A DNA stretch of 64,000 nucleotides from Achatina immaculata (taxonomy: Eukaryota; Mollusca; Gastropoda; Stylommatophora; Achatinidae), in assembly GCA_009760885.1 (NCBI GenBank), contig CM019703.1, positions 9,087,959 to 9,151,958 on the forward strand, written 5' to 3'. A program made the position numbers and the translations under genes. Under the pieces are notes generated by a model that was not told the DNA's origin, ran no database searches, and worked only from the letters and a program-made list of their open reading frames with translations. Below, piece after piece: positions 55,650-64,000 of the stretch (position 1 is the first letter of the stretch; every line of letters begins with the position of its first letter).

Positions 55650-55880
55650 GAAGTGTTAGTGCCTTCACATTTCTAGGCTGCTGTAGCATTTGAGGTTAAG
55701 GGTACCAGGACTTGTCCTCACTGCCTTTGTTTTCCTAGGAAGCCCCCCCCCCTCCCCCGGTACCCATTTTTTGAGGCTGGGTGGAACACCAGTGCCAGCT
55801 GGTCTGAAAAAATGTCCACCCAAAGTGCAAAATCAGACCAGGGACCCTCTGATTGGCCAGCAAATGAATTAACTACTACA
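55650..55880 (-). mobile_element. tRNA-derived SINE, copy 7 (divergent)
   Basis: On the minus strand: ACTGGTGTAGTAGTTAATTC (A-box-like), a diverged B-box region GGTCCCTGGTCTGA, a middle with CCAGCTGGCACTGG and a GGTACC-containing core interrupted by a poly-G run (55745-55760). Confidence 0.6.
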
Positions 55881-55899
55881 CCAGTGCTGCATTTCCCAG

Positions 55900-56550
55900 T
55901 AAACCATTGCCAGTATTAAAAACCACATTCACAAATAGGCCTTCATGTGTTTTCCGTTTATGTTAAAAGTGTATTAATATAAATTGTTCTGACGTTAGAT
56001 TATGTTCAAGCCACCTTATGTTATTGTCAAACTTGATTCATGCCAGATGCAGTTATTGTCACACTGTGTTTGTATCAGCTTATATTATTGTTATATTGCT
56101 TTGTCAGTATGTGTTAGTGTCAGACAATCTTTGTGTCACTTTGTCTTATTTCTGCATTTCACTTGTCTTCTTTTCACATTACTCATTTTTTAAATTCTGT
56201 ATTAACATGCATAATTGTATTATTTGTTTATGCATTATCATGTATTTGTTACACCACTGTGCTTATGGCATTTGAAATTTTATGTCACAGGGTGTTACTT
56301 GCTGAGTTACAACAGCTTCAGCTCAGAACTCATATCTATTCACATATATACTGTATACTCACTTGTATTCCTGTTGTTTGTATATGTATCAATATACCCA
56401 CCAGAGACTTGAGAGTGTATGTGCTTGCATTAGAGGTGTACAAAATATGGGTCCTGTCTTACATTCTGCCCTTCATCACTCCATCTTTCATTCTTTCCAC
56501 ACACTTGATTTAATACAAATTAAATTAAGAAAGATCTTTAGATTGTAAAA
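55900..56550. other. no gene recognised
   Basis: A loose period near 40 bp (TTATTGTCA...TGTGTTTG) at 56015-56150 suggests an old tandem array. Open frames are hydrophobic low-complexity. Confidence 0.35.
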
Positions 56551-56559
56551 AAATTTGAA

Positions 56560-56573
56560 TCTATCTATCTATC

Positions 56574-56606
<33 letters not shown>

Positions 56607-56670
56607 CTATCTAATCTGTCTGTCTGCCTGCCTGCCTGTCTGTCTGTCTGTCTGTTCGTTCGTTCGTTCT
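56560..56670. repeat. (CTAT)n-(CTGT)n-(CGTT)n microsatellite
   Basis: Compound tetranucleotide run, followed by the dispersed fragment CCCCTATATGGGGCATAAGC (to about 56735) shared with 14580. Confidence 0.95.
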
Positions 56671-57104
56671 TTACCCCTATATGGGGCATAAGCTATCAAC
56701 AAGGACTCTCCATTTATTTCTGTCCTAAGTTGTTAAAAATGTGAATACTGAAATTTCACTTTGAAATATGTTATTGATTTTAAAATGTGTAAACTTTTGA
56801 AGCATTGTTTATACTAAACTATCTCCAGTGCAGTCTCAGCAGTCTTACATAGCACTACAAGAACTAAATTCCCATATAAATATTTTCACATATTGCATGA
56901 AATATTTGTTAATAATTACTGAGACATAAAATGACAACTTTAGTAAAACTGGTTCTAGTAATGAAAATAGATGGAGGCACATATGGTTCAGTTTTACAAA
57001 AAGTTCCAAAGAGTGCGCAGAAACAAGAATGGCAAAAAGAAAATGAGTACATATGAATGAAGAACATACAACAATTTTATATGTACCCATCTTGCTTTCT
57101 GTCA

Positions 57105-57205
57105 TTCATTTATTTGCTTGTCCCTTGCGGACCTTTTGCCTCCCAGACAGCACTCCTGTAGGCCTCTCGGTTGTGAGCAAGATGGCCGGCTGCTGATGCA
57201 TCCAT
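57105..57205 (-). mobile_element. LINE family F, 3'-end fragment
   Basis: TTGCTTGTCCCTTGCGGACC, CTCCTGTAGGCCTCTCGGTT and GATGGCC.GCTGCTGATGCA match 2405-2495. Confidence 0.85.
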
Positions 57206-57289
57206 TCTTAATAATTACTGCAGCAAAATCAGCAGATTTTTAGTCAGCACAGCTGATCTGGTAATCAGCTTTTCAGACTTGGCCAGTTA

Positions 57290-57600
57290 TAAAACTCAGT
57301 ATTTTTCTCTATCCAGCTGGAAAAATCAGCATTCATATTTGACCAGTTAGAAAACTCAGCATTCATATTTGGCCAATTAGAAAACTCTGTATTCATTTTT
57401 GGTCAATTAGAATACTAATAACATGTATATGTTCAGTTGGAAAATTCAGTATTTGTATATGGTCATTTAGAATCATGTAGAAAACCCAGTATCATATTTG
57501 ACCAGTTAGAAGACTCATTACATTGTATTTGTATTTGACCAATTAGAAAGATCATTACAGTGTATTTGTTTGTGTCTGACCAATCAAAAAGCTCAGAATT
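57290..57600. repeat. degenerate minisatellite, ~31-35-bp unit, ~9 copies
   Basis: TTTGGCCAATTAGAAAACTC + AGTATTCATAT in diverged copies. Confidence 0.85.
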
Positions 57601-57774
57601 CACTTTTAACTGAATTCATAAAACCCTGTATTCAGTACATCTCTAGGTTTCATACATTTTCTATTTTGAAGTGACAAAGAATTGCTTCTGTAACATTTGT
57701 CTTCTTGTTGTTGCAAATAAATGGCTAAAATGACTGGAGAATTGTTGCTTTGAATACTGTTTGCTGGCTTTTAT

Positions 57775-58860
57775 TTGTCCGTTTACTCTTCTTCTTCTTC
57801 CGCTTCTATCACCAAGACCGCCCCGTGATCCTACTGAATTTACTCCCGTGGTCCCTCAAAGGACCACACGAGATCCCCGAGACGACCTCAAGAGGTTCAG
57901 AGTATCGCACGGCTTGAGCCTGTATTCTTGGTGGGTCTCAGAAGCGGGACTGCGTCACACCGTGGTTTTCATTGCACCAGTTTAATCTAGAGTTGGACTT
58001 TCACAGCGGGAAACCTCGACGTGTTTTGGATATGAGTATATCCCCACTTGGTGAGAGGTGGTTGTCCATCTAGCCTAGAGTTGGACTTTCCCACCGGAAG
58101 ACCTCGATGTGTTTTGGGATACCCGTGTATCCCCGCCGGGTGAGAGGTGGTTGCCCATCCAGTCCAGCGTTGGACTTTCTCACTGGAAAACCTCAGGTGA
58201 TTAGGATACGCATACATCCCCGCCGGGTGAGAGGTGGTTGCCTATCTAGACTGCACTGGTCCAGTGTCTCCGACTTCAGCATTTTGTGGTCGTGGCCGCT
58301 ACCTTTCCTAGTTGTGACCAGGAACGGAGCTTTGTCCATGAAGACGAATCCTCGCCACTAGTGACTTCCACCCCTGGGTTGAGCCGGTTTATGCATATTA
58401 TCTCAGTATGGGTGTGTTTGGGACGTGACCGACCTCTAAAGCGGAGGTACCGTGACTTGAATAGCCATCAAGTTTCACCCCTGGTTTAAGCCGGTTTAGG
58501 CATGTTTCACCAGTATGGGTGTATTTCGGACGTGGCCGGCCTCCAGAGCAGAGGTGCCGTGGTATGAGTAGCACTCGCCGCAAGACTACTGGACATACCG
58601 ATTAAGCTTCACTTTATCCTTTCCATCACCTTTTCACATCAGCGCCGCACGGCAACCCGGGTTGCTTTTCCTTATATTCTTCATTGGCCGGGAGGAGTTT
58701 CATTCCACGCGCAGCATCCGAAGAGTCTCGCCAGCAACTTTGTCTGTTTACTGATATAGAACAGTTGCTTCATTGTTTTTCTTGGTGCTCAGACAACTGC
58801 GGTGAGAGTCACACTGGCCATATTTTCCATAAGTCAAAGTTTGTTAACGATAATAACTTA
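57775..58860. repeat. GC-richer island with internal tandem duplications, class unknown
   Basis: Its composition and CpG content differ sharply from the surroundings. From about 57987 to 58254 an ~89-bp unit is present three times (GTTGGACTTTC...GG.AGACCTC, then TATCCCCGCCGGGTGAGAGG + TGGTTGCCCATC). From about 58365 to 58575 a second unit of ~105-115 bp is present twice (CACCCCTGGGTTGAGCCGGT, CAGTATGGGTGT, GACGTGACCGACCTC). It ends in CGGCAACCCGGGTTGCTTTT and a purine-poor tail, and is followed by LINE A. No coding frame or known repeat is recognised. Confidence 0.6.
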
Positions 58861-58899
58861 CTTCCATGAGCAGCAAGCTTTTGTTACTATGTAGTCTGG

Positions 58900-59515
58900 T
58901 TAGTACAGAGGACATCAACAGCAGACTTACTAGAGCAAACCAGACTTCTGCAATGCTGCAGACTATATGGAAATCTAAAAAAAAAAAAAGCATGAATACG
59001 AAAATCAGGATATTTAAGAGTAATGTTCTAAGTGTGCTATTCTATGGAAGTGAATGCTGGAAAATCACCTAAATCATAGAAAGCAAGCTGAATTATTTCC
59101 AGACTAAATGTTTACGAAGAATTAGAAGAATAGTTTGGCCAAACACCATAAGAAATAACATTTTGTTGGCAGAAATGCAGATGAAGCCACTGACAGCAAT
59201 TATTGAGGAAAGAGGCTGGCGATGGTTGGGACATGTGCTCCGAATGACTGACAACTCACTACCAAAAATATACAATAATTAGTGTGTAAGTTTACAACTA
59301 TACACGAAGCAAAACAACAGCATTGTGATGGACACCACAGGGGAACAAAAGTAAGGATAGACCAAAAGAGACATGGAGAAGAACAATAGAAAGGATGTTG
59401 AGCAATAGAGGGCTCACCTGAACAAGAGCAGAAAAAAAGCAAAGGACAGGCATTTGTGGAAAACCCTTGCGGAAGCCCCCATGTGCCCTGGGCACTTAAT
59501 GTTCAAAGAGAGAGA
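58900..59515 (+). mobile_element. LINE family A, C-terminal region, interrupted
   Basis: STEDINSRLTRANQTSAMLQ, KIRIFKSNVLSVLFYGSECW, then WRWLGHVLRMTDNSLPKI-like text. At 59276 a ~55-bp piece of the inverted-arm family replaces a few bases. The copy goes on with MDTTGEQK-like and the 3' end GCACTTAATGTTCAAAGAGA + GAGAG. Confidence 0.88.
59276..59330. mobile_element. inverted-arm element, terminal fragment inside LINE A
   Basis: TACAATAATTAGTGTGTAAG and CAACTATACACGAAGCA match the left end at 24165-24200 (CAATAATTAGTGTATACAAC + TATACATGAGGCA). Confidence 0.75.
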
Positions 59516-59807
59516 GTCCTGTTAGTGGGACATGGGTCAGTATTTTCTCCAGTGTGGTGGGTTTTCTAAGAAAGACGTCTTTTTTTTCAGATGTACTGTT
59601 TGAAGTCACTCGGTGTGTTTCAGTAGAAGGGACACAATAAAATTTGGAACGATGTCACTCTTTTGACAGAGTGAATGTGCTTGTTCGTGTAGTCTCGGAC
59701 TTACGGGACATCCGCATGATGATTGGTGGTCGTTGCTCAGCTGATAGTTTCTCTCGGGATCTGAGAGGAGAAGTGAAAAAGTGGATGCGAGAGAGCAAAC
59801 GTCTAGA

Positions 59808-59847
59808 GTTGTGTCAGCTAGGAATTGTAGTCTGGTAGAATGTAAGG
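59808..59847. repeat. single 39-bp unit left of LINE C
   Basis: GTCAGCTAGGAATTGTAGTC + TGGTAGAATGTAAG is one unit of the array at 60373-60960, separated from it by LINE C. Confidence 0.9.
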
Positions 59848-60365
59848 TTAAGATTATTCAATTTGAGTTAAGATTATTCAATCCAAATGCAATATCCACC
59901 CTCATTTATGCACGTGAAAGCTGGAACGCAACTAAAGAAATAAACAAGAAATTAGGCTCCTTTTTTAAAACAAATGCCTAAGGAAAAGCCTCGGTATTAC
60001 GTGGAACGAATTCAAGAACAAACAGAGATAAGACAGATGAGCAAACAACAACCTGTCTCGTGGATGATCAGAAAAAGATGGGCATATGTCGGTCATGTGT
60101 TGAGAAGAATCAACCAGAGAATCCCTAAAACAAGCTATCCTGTGGATAACTAACATTATATCCCTATGTGCTTTTAAGGCATGACAGAGGATACCTTTAC
60201 GTGAAACGCCAAAGAGGACATTGTTAAGGGAGGCCAGCTTAGTGGGAATAACATCCCTTGATGAGGTTGAAAAGGTCGCCGAAAACAGGAAATCTTGTCA
60301 ATCTACCATGCGAGCCTTATGTGACGTTTAACGGCACAGGAAGGATGTAAGATTTAAGAGAAAGA
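59848..60365 (+). mobile_element. LINE family C, C-terminal region with SINE-tail patch
   Basis: NAISTLIYARESWNATKEIN, QQPVSWMIRKR-like, ITSLDEVEKVAENRKSC-like and ACGGCACAGGAAGGATGTAA. At about 60140-60195 the expected codons are replaced by CCCTATGTGCTTTTAAGGCA + TGACAGAGG, the tail of the SINE family. The first ~20 bases are duplicated (TTAAGATTATTCAAT twice). Confidence 0.85.
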
Positions 60366-60372
60366 ATTAAGA

Positions 60373-60960
60373 GGATGTCAGCTAGAATTGTAGTCTGGTA
60401 AAATGTAAGGAGATGTCAGCTAGGAATTGTGGTCTGGTAGAATGTAAGGAGATGTCAGCTAGGAATTGTGGTCTGGTAGAATGTAAGGAGATGTTAGCTA
60501 GGAATTATGGTCCTGTAGAATGTAAGGAGATGTCAGCTAGGAATTGTGGTCTGGTAGAATGTAAGGAGATGTTAGCTAGGAATTGTGGTCTGGTAGAATG
60601 TAAGGAGATGTTAGCTAGGAATTATGGTCCTGTAGAATGTAAGGAGATATCAGCTAGGAATTGTAATCTGGTAGAATGTAAAGAGATGTCAGCTAGGAAT
60701 TATGGTCATGTAGAATGTAAGGAGATATCAGCTAGGAACTGTAATCTTGTAGAATGTAAAGAGATGTCAGCTAAATTGTGGTCTGGTAGAATGTAAGGAA
60801 ATGTCAGCTAGGAATTGTAATCTGGTAGAATGTAAAGGGATGTGAGCTAGGAATTGTGGTCTGGTAGAATGTAAGGAGATGTCAGGTAAGAATTGTGGTC
60901 TGGTAGAATGTAAGAAAATGTCAGCAAGGAATTGTAGTCTGATATAATGTAAGGAGACTT
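60373..60960. repeat. minisatellite, 39-bp unit, ~15 copies
   Basis: GGAGATGTCAGCTAGGAATT + GTGGTCTGGTAGAATGTAA. One frame reads MSARNCGLVECKE per unit because 39 is divisible by 3; not a gene. Confidence 0.95.
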
Positions 60961-60964
60961 GTTA

Positions 60965-61750
60965 TGTGTCCTTTTTTTTTTTTTTTACATAGTTGCAGTT
61001 CTTTTACAGTGTAGTTAAGATGTAGGTATAGATATCTGGTTGTCCTTTTTAGGATACAGTTAGATGATTCTGTGTAGTGGATTCTTTTTTCGGCCTGATC
61101 ACTTTGTGATATTAAATTAGTATGCTTGTTGTTGTTGTTGCGATAAATGCACATTCCTGTGGCGGACCGTTTTCGTCGGGATGTTTTCTGTACTATTGTA
61201 TTTCTTGATTTTCTCTCATTGTGCTGTTAAGTATGTGATACAATAAGCAGGTCACATGTATTTATCTCGCAAACAGAGACATTAATTAAATAACACAAGC
61301 ACAGAAATTCTAGAATACACCGCTCATACACTCATACAAAATAACACTTTCAAGGGATGTAACAGTGTCGACTGGTTGTAATTATTTTGATTCTTTCCCT
61401 TCGAACATTCCGTCTTTCTTCATCTTTAGCTTTTAATGGAGCAGCAATTAGCATCAAAATAAAAGCGATACTTTGTGCTGATGTATTATCGGTACAAGTT
61501 ATAGATCGGCTACAGATCGAATACATTCATCAAATATCAATTTTGGCTGAGGTTTGTGGGTTGCTGGTTTATAAACATTCGACAAGGCCAAAGATACAGC
61601 TTGGATATTCACGTCTGTAACTACCAATATTCCTTGCTGGTTTGTTCAGTGGAATTCAACATTCTTTCTTATATTTATGTTATTAATCATTTAGAATTGC
61701 TTTAAACATTATTCCTAAATGCATTTATAAAATACTCAATATTTTATAAC
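60965..61750. other. no gene recognised
   Basis: No exon or matched repeat; a (GTT)n at about 61126. Confidence 0.4.
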
Positions 61751-61759
61751 AGTACTTGC

Positions 61760-61925
61760 TCGTTTCATTCATTTGCATGTCCCTTGCGGAACATTGCCTA
61801 CCTAACAGCACCCCTTTAGGCCTCTCGGTTGTGAGCAAGATGGCCTGATGCTGATGCATCCATTTGCAGATCATCAATGATACTTTGCAGCTATCTTCGC
61901 CTTTGTCTTCCTCTCTTTCTTTATA
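61760..61925 (-). mobile_element. LINE family F, 3'-end fragment
   Basis: CATTCATTTGCATGTCCCTT + GCGGAACATTG through GATGCATCCATTTGCAGATC to CTTTGTCTTCCTCTCTTTCT, as at 2400-2625 but with one copy of the segment triplicated there. Confidence 0.88.
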
Positions 61926-62039
61926 GAAAGTACTTGCTACAATACTTGCTATGACCCGTTAAAAATGATGGGATAAAAAATGGAAAAGACAATAAAAAGT
62001 AGTAAAGTCCAAGATCGAACTTGTCGAACTTTTTCTACA

Positions 62040-62615
62040 TGTACGCACAATTCAGCTACATAGACCAGGACGGTGACAATAGAAAGGAAGTTAGGATCAG
62101 AATTGCAAAAGCAGCATCAATCTTCAAGAATCTTGAGAATATATGGAATTCAAAAGTTATAAGCACAAAAATCAAGTTAACACTATTCAATTCAAATGTA
62201 ATATCCACCCTCATTTATGCGTGTGAAAGCTGGAAAACAACTAAAGAAATAGAAAAGAAATTAGACTCTTTTGAAAACAAATGCCTAAGGAAAATACTCG
62301 GCATCAAGTGGAACGAATTCAAGAACAATGCAGAGATAAGACAGATGACTGAACAGCAACCAGTCTCATGGGTGATCAGGAAAAGGAGATGGACATATGT
62401 TGGTCACTTGATGAGAAGAAATGATCAGAGAATCCCAAAACAAGCTATCAAGTGGAACACAACAGGCCAAAGAAAAAGAGGCAGACGGCGTGAAACTCTG
62501 AAGAGGACATTGTTAAGAGAGGCCAAATTAACAGGCTCACCGAAAACAGGAAAAACTGGCGAACTACTTTGCGAGCCCTATGAGACGTTTAACGGCACGG
62601 GAAGGATATAAGATA
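62040..62615 (+). mobile_element. LINE family C, best-preserved C-terminal region
   Basis: One frame of 196 codons: FSYIDQDGDNRKEVRIRIAK, NLENIWNSKVISTKIKLTLF, ISTLIYACESWKTTKEIEKK, KCLRKILGIKWNEFKNN, VSWVIRKRRWTYVGHLMRRN, KQAIKWNTTGQRKRGRRRET. A deletion near 62535 removes the 'IKSLDEVERLA' codons and shifts the frame. Ends ACGGCACGGGAAGGATATAA. Confidence 0.92.
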
Positions 62616-62699
62616 AGACACACAATTCATCTTGTATAACATGTACAAAACAGGTTGTAGTTTATAGACGAAAGTCGAAACAGGAATTTGAAGAAAGAA

Positions 62700-63265
62700 A
62701 TTGCTATCACTCTCTCTTCCTCCCCCTCTTTCTCTCTGTCTGTCTGTCTTTCTGTCTGTCTGTCTATCTGTCTGTCTGACTCTCTCTCCCTTTCTCTCTC
62801 TCTCTCTCTCTGGTCCATGCCAGTCAGGTATTGGTCGTCACTGATTTCCACAGCCATCTATCCTTTGCTCTTTCTATAAGCTGTGTTCTGAACCGTGCTC
62901 TGCGCCACTCTTTAAGTCCGTCAAGTATCTTATTTCTTTGTCTTTCTCTATCCCTTTTCCCCTCCACTTTTCCTGTTGTTACTAAGTGCTCCGGCTTGCC
63001 TCTTCTTAAAACATAACCTACAAATCTGGTCTGTCATGTTCTGAATTTTGTCATAATTTCTCTCAGCCTCGCTTAGAACCTCTTCACTTGTTTTCTTAGC
63101 TATCCATAGTACTCTCATTATTTTTCTTATGAACTACATCTCCATCGCTTTCAGTAGATTTTGAGTGGTCTTTGTTGTCGTCCATGCTTCTCGTCTATAT
63201 AATATTATGGGTTCGATATGAATAACTCTTTCTGGTGTTCGTTGACAGAGCTAGATACTCTAATA
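62700..63265 (-). mobile_element. LINE family G, C-terminal region with (GA)n tail
   Basis: The (CT)n-(CTGT)n stretch at 62709-62812 is the tail side. Minus-strand relics include MRVLWIAKKTSEEVLSEAE-like and RKRQAGALSNN-like text, then the 3' end TGTGGAAATCAGTGACGACC and TGACTGGCATGGACC. Same end as at 13424 and 18370. Confidence 0.82.
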
Positions 63266-63689
63266 ACTTCAAATAGAACATATACAGAAATTCATAATCA
63301 GAAAATACGGTACCTGCTGCTCAGCAAAGGGCGCATATTGTACTGGGAAAATGTTATGTCCAGTCGTTAAACAGTAATGTCCTAAGGATGACAGCGAGGT
63401 TAATATGGACGTACTGAGAATGTGACAAGGATTGATTGATTGATTGACTGATTGATTGATCTTTATTTCCAAAAGGTGAAGAATTCGGCAAGCACGCCCG
63501 TCTGACATTCTGTCCTTTTATCATACACCTTTCTCTCTATTCCAGGCATTCTACATCGGATAACAGAAATGTGCTATACATCTAACAAACTTGATTAAGA
63601 CTAAAATAACAAAGCTTAAATAACAAGACTGAAATAACAAAACTGAACTGACAAAACCTGTTACGTCTCTCTCTCTCTCTCTTACCCAC

Positions 63690-63895
63690 ACTCTCTACAC
63701 AGGAAATAACAACATACATGTAACAAAGTTAATCTCCCAATCTTGCACATTAATGACTAAGTTAAATCTCCCAGTCTTGCACATTAATGACTAAGTTAAA
63801 TCTCCCAGTTTTGCACATTAATGACTAAGTCTCCCAGTCTTGTACATTAACGGCTAAGTTAATTTCCCAGTCTTGCACATTAATGACAATCTACC
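63690..63895. repeat. minisatellite, 34-bp unit, ~5 copies
   Basis: AGTTAAATCTCCCAGTCTTG + CACATTAATGACTA repeats; a (CT)n at 63667-63682 and an (ATTG)n at 63431-63458 lie before it. Confidence 0.93.
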
Positions 63896-64000
63896 AAACT
63901 GTTATGCTACTGGATAATTCAGTACAAAATTATATCATCTACAGTCAGTGCTTGCTATAATTCTAAACTAATGTAAAAATGTTATGAACAGACAGGCAGG

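Noticed and set aside
57761..58489. Several 67-84-codon frames in the GC-richer island
   Set aside because: They cross the tandem duplications and change frame between units; the duplicated units do not conserve a reading frame.
60413..60796. 127-codon repetitive open frame
   Set aside because: 39-bp minisatellite; same reasoning as for the other arrays.

Overview
The window is nuclear DNA from an animal. It has spliced genes with GT-AG (and one GC-AG) introns, tRNA-derived SINEs, mariner and piggyBac-like elements, many decayed non-LTR retrotransposons (LINEs) and an unusual density of minisatellites. The mix of repeats suggests a lophotrochozoan, most likely a mollusc and perhaps a gastropod. 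That placement is inference; no sequence here fixes the species.

Two conserved genes can be rebuilt completely. On the minus strand, VMA21 (assembly chaperone of the vacuolar H+-ATPase, 86 aa) has coding exons at 14424-14307 and 10465-10323, joined by a 3.84-kb intron with a GC-AG boundary. A 5' noncoding exon is spliced in at 14464. On the plus strand, an MFSD6-type major facilitator (643 aa) has seven coding exons: 21609-21774, 23458-23643, 26702-27560, 29150-29339, 31531-31795, 33361-33537 and 34644-34732. All splice phases agree. The two genes diverge from a CpG-containing interval at about 17.6-19.4 kb that may hold their promoters. A possible terminal exon of a third, unrecognised gene lies at 5600-5812 (+).

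Almost everything else is repeat. I separate seven LINE lineages (called A to G here), recognised by reverse-transcriptase and C-terminal 'RRWxxxGH' reading frames. Several end in microsatellites instead of poly-A: (GA)n for A and G, (GAAT)n for F, (GAT)n for B. Many copies are internally deleted, inverted or fused. There are also seven SINE copies with tRNA-like heads, a dead mariner (11527-12758), two copies of a piggyBac-like MITE with TTAA-type ends, a pogo-like MITE and a family of inverted-arm elements with 12-14-bp target duplications.

About twenty tandem arrays with 24-45-bp units are spread through the window; two over 700 bp lie inside the introns of the two genes. The right half (34.7-64 kb) has no recognisable gene. 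The least explained parts are the GC-richer island at 57.8-58.8 kb, the inverted-arm family (5.29, 24.17 and 59.28 kb) and a miRNA-precursor-sized hairpin at 17.36 kb.
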